59,559 nucleotides of DNA from Vibrio splendidus 12E03 (GTDB taxonomy: Bacteria > Pseudomonadota > Gammaproteobacteria > Enterobacterales > Vibrionaceae): positions 1 through 59,559 of the forward strand of contig NZ_AJZD02000066.1 in the NCBI RefSeq assembly GCF_000272105.2. The letters are read 5' to 3'. Below are positions 38,495-46,403 of the stretch, piece by piece. Numbering within the stretch: position 1 is the stretch's first letter; each line of letters starts with the position of its first letter. The notes below the pieces were generated by a model, which was not told where the DNA came from, ran no database searches, and was given only the letters and a program-made list of their open reading frames with translations. The position numbers were made by a program, and so were the translations under genes.

Positions 38495-38875
38495 TTAGTC
38501 TTCTTCGATAGAGCTTAGGTATTCTTCCGCATCTTTAAGGTTGTTTAGTTCAGACGCATCAGACATCTTCACTTTAACAATCCAGCCACCTTCATAAGAT
38601 TCTTCGTTAATTAACTCTGGGCTATCTTCTAATTCTTCGTTGATTTCTACGATTTCGCCAGAGATTGGTGCGTAGATATCAGAAGCTGCTTTCACTGATT
38701 CAACTAGAGAGAAGCTTTCGCCAGCTTCGATTTCGTCTCCAGTGTCAGGCAGGTCAACAAACACAACGTCACCTAGCATTTCTTGAGCGTGCTCAGAAAT
38801 ACCGATAGTTACAGTACCGTCACCGTTGTCTTTTACCCACTCGTGGCTGTCTGCAAACTTTAGTGTATTGTCCAT
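38495..38875 (-). CDS. gcvH: Glycine cleavage system H protein
   Basis: A 126-residue lipoyl carrier with the lipoylation lysine K62 in [15 protein letters not shown]. The flanking segments [21 protein letters not shown] and [18 protein letters not shown] are highly characteristic. It shuttles the aminomethyl intermediate between P and T proteins and electrons to the L protein. Middle gene of the glyA-gcvH-gcvP cluster. Confidence 0.97.
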   Translation of the reverse strand: MDNTLKFADSHEWVKDNGDGTVTIGISEHAQEMLGDVVFVDLPDTGDEIEAGESFSLVESVKAASDIYAPISGEIVEINEELEDSPELINEESYEGGWIVKVKMSDASELNNLKDAEEYLSSIEED

Positions 38876-38926
38876 TGCTTATTCTCCAAAAATTTATGAG
38901 GTTTTAATTTAAATCTTAAAAACGGT

Positions 38927-40219
38927 TTAACGGTAAAGAGGGAAGCGCTTGCAAAGCTCTTTAACTTGCTTGCGTACACGTTGCTCAACTTCAGCATTGC
39001 CTTCAGGGCTTTCAACTAAGCCATCAAGTACATCACCGATCCATTCACCGATAAGTTTGAATTCTTCAGTGCCAAAACCACGACTGGTTCCAGCTGGCGT
39101 ACCTAAACGAATGCCAGAAGTAATCATAGGCTTCTCTGTATCGAATGGTATGCCATTTTTGTTACATGTGATCCCTGCACGCTCTAATGCTTCTTCAGTT
39201 ACGTTACCTTTCAAGCCCTTAGGACGAAGGTCAACCAACATCAGGTGCGTGTCTGTACCGCCAGTCACAATGTCACAACCGCGAGTTTGCAACACTTCAG
39301 CAAGAACTTTTGCGTTGTCGATCACTGAATCAATATAAGTATTAAATTCTGGGCCAAGTGCTTCGCCAAACGCCACTGCTTTAGCTGCGATAACGTGCAT
39401 TAGTGGGCCACCTTGAAGGCCAGGGAACACTGCAGAGTTGATCTTTTTGTTGATGTCTTCGTGGTTCGTAAGAATCATACCGCCGCGTGGGCCACGAAGT
39501 GTTTTGTGCGTTGTTGTAGTAACAACGTGTGCGTGTGGTAGTGGGCTAGGGTGAGCTCCTGTCGCGATAAGGCCCGCGATGTGTGCCATATCGACCATTA
39601 GGATTGCGCCAACTTCGTCAGCGATTTCACGGAACTTAGCGAAATCAATAACGCGTGGGATAGCACTACCACCAGCAATAATCATTTTAGGTTGGCTTTC
39701 GATAGCTAAAGCGCGAACTGCCTCGTAATCGATTTCAAGAGTTTCGCGGTCTACACCATATTGTACTGCGTTGAACCACTTACCAGACATTGCAGGACGT
39801 GCGCCGTGTGTAAGGTGGCCACCAGCATCTAGAGACATACCTAGGATAGTGTCGCCAGGTTGAAGTAGGGCAAGTTTAACTGCACCGTTTGCTTGAGCGC
39901 CAGAGTGAGGCTGTACGTTTACGTATTCACATTTGAACAGCTGTTTAGCGCGTTCGATTGCGATAGCTTCTACTGTATCTACGTGCTCACAACCACCGTA
40001 GTAACGACGGCCAGGGTAGCCTTCCGCGTATTTGTTGGTTAGGCAAGTGCCTTGAGCTTGCATTACTGCCTTAGAAACGATGTTCTCAGAAGCAATAAGT
40101 TCGATTTGTTCGTTTTGACGAGTGTTCTCTGCTTGGATTCCAGCAAATACAGCGTCGTCAGTACCAGATAGGTTTGTAGAGAAAAAACTGTCTAAGCTAT
40201 GGTTTTGGTAAGCGTTCAT
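38927..40219 (-). CDS. glyA: Serine hydroxymethyltransferase
   Basis: A 430-residue PLP enzyme interconverting serine and glycine with tetrahydrofolate. The PLP lysine is in [14 protein letters not shown], and [22 protein letters not shown] and [11 protein letters not shown] are all present. Length slightly exceeds E. coli GlyA (417) by a short N-terminal extension. Placement with gcvHP couples glycine production to its cleavage. On Vibrio chromosome II this cluster carries an additional glyA paralogue, so a second copy elsewhere is likely (inference). Confidence 0.96.
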   Translation of the reverse strand: MNAYQNHSLDSFFSTNLSGTDDAVFAGIQAENTRQNEQIELIASENIVSKAVMQAQGTCLTNKYAEGYPGRRYYGGCEHVDTVEAIAIERAKQLFKCEYVNVQPHSGAQANGAVKLALLQPGDTILGMSLDAGGHLTHGARPAMSGKWFNAVQYGVDRETLEIDYEAVRALAIESQPKMIIAGGSAIPRVIDFAKFREIADEVGAILMVDMAHIAGLIATGAHPSPLPHAHVVTTTTHKTLRGPRGGMILTNHEDINKKINSAVFPGLQGGPLMHVIAAKAVAFGEALGPEFNTYIDSVIDNAKVLAEVLQTRGCDIVTGGTDTHLMLVDLRPKGLKGNVTEEALERAGITCNKNGIPFDTEKPMITSGIRLGTPAGTSRGFGTEEFKLIGEWIGDVLDGLVESPEGNAEVEQRVRKQVKELCKRFPLYR

Positions 40220-40660
40220 TGTCGAGACCTTTCATTAAGCTAATGGTGATTGTTTTTATAGTCCATTAGGTCTTACGTTGATTTCTGCATCGGTATCGTT
40301 TGCGCTATATAGGTACAGATAAACGATAATTGCGTTATAAATATACTCTTACAGCGTCTAAGCGATCGTTGTAGGGTCAATGCAGCACGAATTGTTTCCC
40401 AAAAAGTTCGGGTAAAAAACAGCTCTTACAAATGTTAAATCTATCATTTGCTGCAAGCTGAAGTAGCATCTCTTCATCTAACAAGTCGATAACATAGCTC
40501 CGATAAAATCAATTTTCAACAAAAATTTCCAATAGGAAACAACTTTTCTTGTTTTGCTACAGGGAGCACGCTTTATTTCTCTGTGTGCTCTTTAATCAAC
40601 AAAGCGCTTCATGCAACAATGAAATTAATAGACAGGAAGCAAGAAATTAATGAGGGACCT
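40220..40660. promoter_or_regulatory. Divergent control region between glyA operon and XRE regulator
   Basis: This 441-bp region holds a PurR-like half-palindrome (minus strand GCGCAAACGATACCGA, 40305-40290) on the glyA side. On the XRE side is an inverted repeat GAGCAC / GTGCTC (40564-40569 with 40585-40590) followed by TTTAAT. I searched for a glycine riboswitch and found none. Confidence 0.45.
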
Positions 40661-41284
40661 ATGTCAGAAGACATTTATGATGAGTACCCATCTTTAACGT
40701 TGGCGAAGGAAACGTTAGATCAAAATATTGAACCACTTAGGCTTGGCCAGCGCATTAAAGATATCCGCGGCAAGCTTGGGATTACGCTAGAAGAAGCAAG
40801 CCAACGAACAGGCTTGGCGCGTTCTACGCTCAGCAAAATTGAGAACGAACAAATCTCGCCAACTTTTCAGGCTATGCAAAAACTGGCGATGGGTTTACAA
40901 ATTGATATGCCGCAACTCTTTGAGCCACCGAGAAAAAAAGTGGCAACAGGACGTCGTGACTTAACTAAAGCAGGCCAGGGTAAACCTCACCCAACTCCGA
41001 CTTACGAGCATGAACTGCTGGCGACAGAACTTTCGAATAAGAAGATGATGCCGTTCAAGAGCCGAGTGAGAGCACGCACCTTTGAAGAGTATAACGATTG
41101 GGTTCGCCACGATGGAGAGGAGTTCTTGATGGTGATCTCTGGTGATGTGATGTTCTACTCAGAATTCTATGAGCCGGTACCCATGAGCGAAGGTGATAGC
41201 ATGTATTACGACGCCAACATGGGACATATGTTGATTTCTACTAGTACAGAAGATGCACTGATTTTGTGGGTGACTGCAAAATAA
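40661..41284 (+). CDS. XRE-cupin regulator of the glycine cleavage locus
   Basis: Start at ATG 40661 (GAGGGACCT before it) gives 207 residues; the upstream in-frame ATGs at 40583 and 40619 add unconserved-looking sequence. Residues about 30-85 form an XRE HTH (LGITLEEASQRTGLARSTLSKIENEQISPTF). The C-terminal 70 residues form a cupin-type sensor (VRHDGEEFLMVISGDVMFYSE, EGDSMYYDANMGHMLIS). It sits between divergent glyA-gcvHP and downstream gcvT, so it is the natural candidate for local control of glycine catabolism, with the cupin binding a small effector (inference). A terminator follows. Confidence 0.88.
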   Translation: MSEDIYDEYPSLTLAKETLDQNIEPLRLGQRIKDIRGKLGITLEEASQRTGLARSTLSKIENEQISPTFQAMQKLAMGLQIDMPQLFEPPRKKVATGRRDLTKAGQGKPHPTPTYEHELLATELSNKKMMPFKSRVRARTFEEYNDWVRHDGEEFLMVISGDVMFYSEFYEPVPMSEGDSMYYDANMGHMLISTSTEDALILWVTAK

Positions 41285-41315
41285 GTTAACAAAATTAGAA
41301 TTTCTTATAGTGAAT

Positions 41316-41327
41316 GCAAACGTTTGC
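41316..41327. promoter_or_regulatory. Perfect PurR-type palindrome GCAAACGTTTGC
   Basis: The 12-bp core equals the PurR operator core. A second half site AACGTTTGC lies 10 bp further on (41338-41346). Both lie between the XRE stop and its terminator, roughly 400 bp before gcvT. Confidence 0.5.
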
Positions 41328-41352
41328 TTTTGTTTCTAACGTTTGCCAAAAG

Positions 41353-41392
41353 ACGCGATATTGGTGTGAAAAGCATCAATATCGCGTTTTTG
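41353..41392 (+). terminator. Terminator of the XRE-cupin gene
   Basis: Stem ACGCGATATTG / CAATATCGCGT (41353-41363 with 41377-41387), then T5. Confidence 0.9.
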
Positions 41393-41731
41393 TATGTATC
41401 TATAAATTGTTTTTAAATTGTTAAATGTCACATTTTGAGCTGTTTTAATCTTGTTAAGGGTGTAAAACTGACTCAGCCTTGTTTATTATAGTGAACACGG
41501 TTTACTCATATTGATTGAAGTTTACTGAAGTGAATTCTTAGAAAGTGAGCCGTATAGGATTTGTACAGCTATTCATATTTATAAAGCTAACAAGATAAGC
41601 CTATATAAAAGACATCACTTTTTACTATCTACTGTTTCTAACGTTAATCCATATCGTTAGAGGCGACTCTAAATAGAGATATAAGCGGCAGATTCGATTT
41701 GGAAAGCCTGCAACGCTTCATGGAGAATAAA
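41393..41731 (+). promoter_or_regulatory. Leader and promoter region of gcvT
   Basis: About 340 bp, AT-rich. A TCTAACG / CGTTAGA hairpin (41636-41642 with 41658-41664) lies about 70 bp before the start. No glycine aptamer hallmarks are present. Regulation here is probably by a protein. Confidence 0.4.
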
Positions 41732-42865
41732 ATGACTCAAGAACACGCTAATCAAGACCTACTAAAAACACCACTGCATGCACTTCACGTTGAAGAGGGT
41801 GCAAAAATGGTTCCTTTCGCTGGCTACGATATGCCAGTTCAGTATCCATTAGGTGTAAAGAAAGAGCACTTACACACTCGTGATGCTGCCGGTCTTTTTG
41901 ATGTTTCTCACATGGGGCAACTTCGTCTTCATGGCGCGAACGCAGCTGCTGTCTTAGAATCTTTGGTTCCTGTAGATATTATCGACCTTCCTTCTGGTAA
42001 GCAGCGCTATGCGTTCTTTACTAATGAACAGGGCGGCATTATGGATGATCTGATGGTTGCTAACCTAGGCGATCACCTATTTGTTGTTGTGAACGCAGCA
42101 TGTAAGACACAAGATATCGACCATCTAACTGCGCACCTTCCTGCTGACGTAGAAATGGAAGTGATTGATGATCGTGCTCTATTAGCACTTCAAGGCCCTA
42201 AAGCGTCTGAAGTTCTTGCTCGTTTCCAACAAAGCGTTGCTGACATGCTGTTCATGGATGTTCAAAAAGTCGATATCGATGGCGTTGAATGCATCGTAAG
42301 CCGCAGTGGTTACACTGGTGAAGATGGCTATGAGATTTCAGTACCGAACGATCACGCAGAAGCGCTAGCGCGTAAGCTAACTGCAGAAGCTGAAGTAGAG
42401 TGGATCGGCCTTGGCGCACGTGATTCACTTCGTCTTGAGTGTGGTCTATGTCTATACGGTCACGACCTAGATACAACAACTACTCCAGTTGAAGCTAGCC
42501 TTCTATGGGGTATTCAAAAAGTTCGTCGTACTGACGGTGAACGTGCAGGCGGCTTCCCTGGTGCTGATATCATCCTTGGGCAAATCGCAACGAAAGACGT
42601 TCAACGTAAGCGCGTTGGTCTAGTGGGCCAAACTAAAGCACCAGTACGTGAAGGTGCTGAGTTGTTCGATGCTGAAGACAACCAGATTGGCGTAGTAACA
42701 AGTGGTACAGCAGGCCCTAACGCTGGCAAGCCTGTTTCTATGGCGTACGTTCGTACAGACCTAGCAGTAATTGGCACTGAAGTCTTCGCTGACGTTCGTG
42801 GCAAGAAACTACCAATGATAGTAGAAAAAATGCCTTTCGTGCCTCAACGTTACTTCCGTGGCTAA
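41732..42865 (+). CDS. gcvT: Aminomethyltransferase, T protein of glycine cleavage
   Basis: The start at ATG 41732 has TGGAG 7 nt upstream and gives 377 residues; the ATG at 41699 adds 11 residues that do not fit. GcvT transfers the methylene group from the H-protein to tetrahydrofolate, releasing ammonia. Family segments: MVPFAGYDMPVQYPLGV, DVSHMGQLRLHG, SRSGYTGEDGYEISVP, GLGARDSLRLECGLCLYGHD. Separate transcription from gcvHP on the opposite strand is the vibrio arrangement. The lpd gene for the L protein is not in the window. Confidence 0.96.
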   Translation: MTQEHANQDLLKTPLHALHVEEGAKMVPFAGYDMPVQYPLGVKKEHLHTRDAAGLFDVSHMGQLRLHGANAAAVLESLVPVDIIDLPSGKQRYAFFTNEQGGIMDDLMVANLGDHLFVVVNAACKTQDIDHLTAHLPADVEMEVIDDRALLALQGPKASEVLARFQQSVADMLFMDVQKVDIDGVECIVSRSGYTGEDGYEISVPNDHAEALARKLTAEAEVEWIGLGARDSLRLECGLCLYGHDLDTTTTPVEASLLWGIQKVRRTDGERAGGFPGADIILGQIATKDVQRKRVGLVGQTKAPVREGAELFDAEDNQIGVVTSGTAGPNAGKPVSMAYVRTDLAVIGTEVFADVRGKKLPMIVEKMPFVPQRYFRG

Positions 42866-42896
42866 TCTCTTTTAAGAGAAACCACTAAGTTAAATG

Positions 42897-42948
42897 AAAG
42901 CCTATTGTTTACCTCTTTATATTAAGATGTTTGACGGTAGGCTTTTTT
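42897..42948 (+). terminator. Terminator of gcvT
   Basis: AAAGCCTA (42897-42904) pairs with TAGGCTTT (42938-42945) across a partly paired 33-nt loop, followed by T tail. Confidence 0.6.
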
Positions 42949-43129
42949 GTATTTGGTAACGTACATAACTTTGAGTATTGGCTAAAGACACGTCGTCTGA
43001 AATTTCGTTTATAAAATGAGAGATGTGGCCATATCGTTACAAATACTTACTATACTCAGGGTTATGCCGTGTTATGGTGGCCACATATCATTTTTATAAA
43101 TAAGTCGTAGTGGTTACAAGGAGTTAACT

Positions 43130-44188
43130 ATGAATGTGAACTATACAGTGAGTCCGGTTCGTAAAGCCGTTTTAGTGCTATTAGCACCGTTGATTTATAC
43201 ATCTAGTGTATTGGCAACGGAAAACACGGCCGAGAGTGCTCCTGATGTGGGTGTCACACCTTATATCGTGAATGGTAGTAACGCTTCAGTGACTGAATTT
43301 CCTTCAATGGCGAGCTTGTTCATTGATCGTATTGATTATGATGGTGTTTACTCTACAGGCCCTTACTGTGGTGCGACTATTTTAGATAATTACCATATCT
43401 TGACAGCGGCACACTGTATTTACGGTGATCAGAGTGCACAGTTGTTTACAGTGGTTGTGCCTCAATTGGAAGATACCTCGCTATTTCCTAACGGGAACAT
43501 TCCAAAAGTACGAGTATCAGAGGTGTATTACCGAACTGATTATTCAAATAGTATCAATCAGTTATTAAGAAATGATATTGCGATTTTAAAGTTAGAAGCC
43601 TCTCTCAATCTTCAATCTTCCGCTGAAACTGTTATTCCTCAATTTGATACTTACCTTAATGCTGCGAATGATTTCGTTGCAGTTGGCCATGGCGACATAG
43701 AAACGGATGTTGATGGTACAACTTTGCTACAACAAGTTGATCTTACATACGTTGACACTCCTAATTGTAAAGCTGTCTTCGGTCCCTTAGTCACAGACAA
43801 ACAAATTTGTTTTAATGGCGATGGACCGAATAATGGTCTATATGGTGGTACATGCCAAGGTGATTCTGGTGGCCCGGTTTTTTGGAAAAATGGGTCTACT
43901 TATGAACAGGTTGGTATAACCAGTTTTGGACCAACTACTTGTGGTGCAGGCATCGGTGTTACATCAGTATTTACAGAGATATATGATTATAAAGATTGGA
44001 TAACTGACGTGACTAATGGGTCAATCGATAGCACTGAAACCGTCCAGTTTTCTGCGACAGAGGCAAAACGAGTTGCGTATGCTGGCACAAGTTCATCTGG
44101 CTCAGGTAGCAGCGGTGGCAGTGTGTCATTTGGCTTGCTAGGTGCGTTGATGCTACTTGGAGGGTTTAGAAGAGTGTTCTCTCGTTAG
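43130..44188 (+). CDS. Trypsin-like serine protease with GlyGly-CTERM anchor
   Basis: A 352-residue S1 protease: signal peptide (about 1-30), a probable short propeptide ending before YIVNGSNASVTEFPSMASL, then the catalytic triad motifs TAAHC, NDIAILKL and CQGDSGGPV. The C-terminus is a Ser/Gly linker plus GlyGly-CTERM-type segment (SSGGSVSFGLLGALMLLGG, ending FRRVFSR). That type is recognised by rhombosortase and exported by type II secretion in vibrios (V. cholerae VesB is the model). RBS AAGGAG. A terminator follows. Confidence 0.92.
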   Translation: MNVNYTVSPVRKAVLVLLAPLIYTSSVLATENTAESAPDVGVTPYIVNGSNASVTEFPSMASLFIDRIDYDGVYSTGPYCGATILDNYHILTAAHCIYGDQSAQLFTVVVPQLEDTSLFPNGNIPKVRVSEVYYRTDYSNSINQLLRNDIAILKLEASLNLQSSAETVIPQFDTYLNAANDFVAVGHGDIETDVDGTTLLQQVDLTYVDTPNCKAVFGPLVTDKQICFNGDGPNNGLYGGTCQGDSGGPVFWKNGSTYEQVGITSFGPTTCGAGIGVTSVFTEIYDYKDWITDVTNGSIDSTETVQFSATEAKRVAYAGTSSSGSGSSGGSVSFGLLGALMLLGGFRRVFSR

Positions 44189-44211
44189 AATATTACTCCT
44201 TTATGTTAGTT

Positions 44212-44250
44212 AAAAATGGCCAGTCATTAAATAATGGCTGGCCATTTTTG
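44212..44250. terminator. Bidirectional terminator after the serine protease
   Basis: Perfect stem AAAAATGGCCAG / CTGGCCATTTTT (44212-44223 with 44238-44249). It can also serve the convergent small gene. Confidence 0.88.
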
Positions 44251-44311
44251 TTCTAATCGTTTAAACCGCAGTGAGTTACTAATATTAGGTGTTATCAGTT
44301 ATTGACGAATA

Positions 44312-44638
44312 TTAGATGCACAATTCAGTAGACGCTTTTCTACTGTATCTTTCGACAATCACATCCATCTCTTTTACTGCGTCGTTGATGTTTTGAATAC
44401 CGCTTTGTGCGACACCTTTTTCATTTTGGTTCAGAGCAGAAAAGGCCTGCTTCAATTCTTTCTCTTCCAACATACTTCCGTGCAACAGCACTTCTTTGTA
44501 AGTCAGCAGCCTATGCTGCACTGCAATAATTTCTGAGCGGGTATTGTCCGTTTCTAATGCGTGCTTAATGCAAGGAAATGCCAATTTATAACGATTCGCA
44601 ATTTCCAATATGACGTCTTTATTATTCGCAATTTGCAA
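44312..44638 (-). CDS. Hypothetical helical protein, 108 aa
   Basis: This frame has only TTG starts in its first half (TTG 44638 preceded by TTGGGAAATTAG; another TTG at 44608). The product is predicted helical and soluble with several Glu/Lys heptads. No recognised family. It lies between a bidirectional terminator and an XRE gene on the opposite strand. Confidence 0.5.
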   Translation of the reverse strand: MQIANNKDVILEIANRYKLAFPCIKHALETDNTRSEIIAVQHRLLTYKEVLLHGSMLEEKELKQAFSALNQNEKGVAQSGIQNINDAVKEMDVIVERYSRKASTELCI

Positions 44639-44839
44639 TTTTTCTAATTTCCCAACACTTGAATACTCAAGTTACCTAGCCTGTACGTTCACAACTGATA
44701 TCAGTGTGAAGGTTTATGAAACGTAACGGTTTTTATCAAGCGAATAATATGCCTTTGATAGCTTATGTAAACCATCACAAGTCAATATGGTCTGCTTCTT
44801 GCTGAATTTAGGACATAACTGTCTTTTGAGGATGATCTT

Positions 44840-45157
44840 ATGTCACAAGAACCCATAATCATGGCGCTGATTGAGCGTAGGAAACAAGCCAACTTGTCTC
44901 AAGAAAAGTTAGCTTCGAGTGCAGGAATGAGCTTAAAAACCTATCAAAGGATTGAACGCGGCGAGGCGGACATCAAGATGTCTCAGTATCGTTCAATCAC
45001 CAGAACCTTAAAAGTGACGGATTTGGATGTGGTGCTTGATATTGTTGGTGCATCACAAGCGACAGCGGAAGATGTAGCGGCGGTCAGTCGTCTGCTGACC
45101 AGCGAAGAGCGCCTGTTGTTGATCAAGCTGATTTTGTCGGTCAAAAAGAAGCAGTAG
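44840..45157 (+). CDS. Small XRE-family HTH regulator
   Basis: A 105-residue protein: N-terminal Cro/CI-type HTH (NLSQEKLASSAGMSLKTYQRIERGEADIKMSQYRSITRTLKV) and a short C-terminal helix region (LTSEERLLLIKLILSVKKK). RBS TTGAGG 8 nt before the ATG. No toxin partner is seen next to it. Confidence 0.85.
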   Translation: MSQEPIIMALIERRKQANLSQEKLASSAGMSLKTYQRIERGEADIKMSQYRSITRTLKVTDLDVVLDIVGASQATAEDVAAVSRLLTSEERLLLIKLILSVKKKQ

Positions 45158-45250
45158 TCTTTCTTTCAAATAAACAGCGTAATAGATCGATTCGTTAGTC
45201 AAATTGACAGATACTTCTAGGGTAATGTGTTCTCTGAGGGCATGAAGCCA

Positions 45251-45661
45251 TCAGCTCACTCTTCCACGCAGCTGTTTGGTGGTGCTTCTTTGTTTTTTGC
45301 TTTCTAAACGTCTTTTCTGAGAGCCACGCGTCGGCTTAGTTGCTCGTCTTACTTTTTGAACCTTTGTCGCTTCCAAGAGCAATTCTTTCAAGCGCACTAA
45401 AGCATCATCTCGGTTTTGTTCCTGAGTTCTATACTGTTGCGCTTTAATGATAATCACACCGTCTTTGGTGATGCGGCTATCTTTGTGTGCGAGGAGCTTT
45501 TCTTTATAGAAGTCAGGTAGGGTAGAGTGCTTGATATCAAAACGTAAATGTATCGCGCTCGATACTTTATTGACGTTCTGACCGCCGGCTCCTTGTGCTC
45601 TGATCGCTGTTAACTGGAGTTCCCAGTCTTGAATCGAAACAGAGTTAGATATTTGTAACAT
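45251..45661 (-). CDS. arfB: Alternative ribosome-rescue factor / peptidyl-tRNA hydrolase ArfB (YaeJ)
   Basis: A 136-residue class-I release-factor-like hydrolase that frees stalled ribosomes. The catalytic GGQ motif is in RAQGAGGQNVNK, and the basic C-terminal tail (RRATKPTRGSQKRRLESKKQ and onward) inserts in the empty mRNA channel. The start at ATG 45661 aligns with E. coli YaeJ (140 residues); in-frame starts up to 45694 add a tail. Divergent from the HAD gene. Confidence 0.93.
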   Translation of the reverse strand: MLQISNSVSIQDWELQLTAIRAQGAGGQNVNKVSSAIHLRFDIKHSTLPDFYKEKLLAHKDSRITKDGVIIIKAQQYRTQEQNRDDALVRLKELLLEATKVQKVRRATKPTRGSQKRRLESKKQRSTTKQLRGRVS

Positions 45662-45748
45662 AAACATCCATTTTGAACGGTAATATGGCGCCATGATACT
45701 GAATATTGGTTATGGTATCAGTAACTTTATTTAAGAGTGGTAGTAGTG

Positions 45749-46354
45749 ATGAAAATAGATTTAACGGCATATGAAGGATTAATCTTTGATATGGACGGTA
45801 CGTTGATCGATACAATGCCTGCACATGTAAAGGCGTGGGAGCGAACGGCTGAAGAGTTTGGCTTTCATTTTGAAGCGTCTTGGCTGCATAGCTTAGGCGG
45901 CATGCCGAGTTATAAGATAGCCGGTGAGGTGAACAGCAAATACGGTTTATCGCTCGACCCACAAGCGGTTTCTACGTTTAAAATGGCGTCGTTTGCGGCT
46001 ATCGAAGACAAAGGAGACGTTATCCCTTGTACTCACTCTCTGTTGTTAGAGCATCTGGGTAATAAGAAGATTGCAGTCGGGACAGGCAGCCAGCGTAAAA
46101 GTGCAGAGCAATTATTAGATAAAACAGACATTCTGAATAAGCTTGATATCTTAGTGACAGCGACAGACGTTAAGAATCACAAACCAAATCCGGATACTTT
46201 CTTAGATGCGTGTTTTGGTATGGGTTTGCAGCCAAAGCAGTGTGTTGTGTTTGAAGATACGAACCTAGGTAAGCAGGCTGCTCATGCTGCGAACATGGAT
46301 TGTATTCTGGTGGTTGAAGGGAACAAGTTAGAGTTCCACCCAGCGCCTAACTGA
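45749..46354 (+). CDS. HAD-IA phosphatase, YqaB-like
   Basis: A 201-residue haloacid-dehalogenase hydrolase from ATG 45749; GTG 45737 adds four valine-rich residues. Motif I DMDGTLIDT, motif II GTGSQ, motif III K in HKPNPDTF and motif IV EDTNLGKQAA are present with a small C1 cap. E. coli YqaB dephosphorylates fructose-1-phosphate and 6-phosphogluconate; the same activity is plausible. Confidence 0.88.
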   Translation: MKIDLTAYEGLIFDMDGTLIDTMPAHVKAWERTAEEFGFHFEASWLHSLGGMPSYKIAGEVNSKYGLSLDPQAVSTFKMASFAAIEDKGDVIPCTHSLLLEHLGNKKIAVGTGSQRKSAEQLLDKTDILNKLDILVTATDVKNHKPNPDTFLDACFGMGLQPKQCVVFEDTNLGKQAAHAANMDCILVVEGNKLEFHPAPN

Positions 46355-46370
46355 TCGGAAATCGATGTAA

Positions 46371-46403
46371 TGTTCGCCTAGTAGTCACATTCGAGCTAGG
46401 CGA
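46371..46403. terminator. Hairpin between convergent HAD and GGDEF genes
   Basis: TCGCCTAG / CTAGGCGA (46374-46381 with 46396-46403) overlaps the stop of the GGDEF gene. There is no long T-run, so terminator strength is doubtful. Confidence 0.4.

Noticed and set aside
41393..41731. Glycine riboswitch expected upstream of gcvT or the glyA operon
   Set aside because: None of the conserved glycine aptamer segments is visible on either strand in 40220-40660 or 41285-41731.
44840..45157. Small XRE gene plus the 108-aa neighbour as a toxin-antitoxin module
   Set aside because: They are divergent, 200 bp apart, and the neighbour lacks any toxin-like motif.
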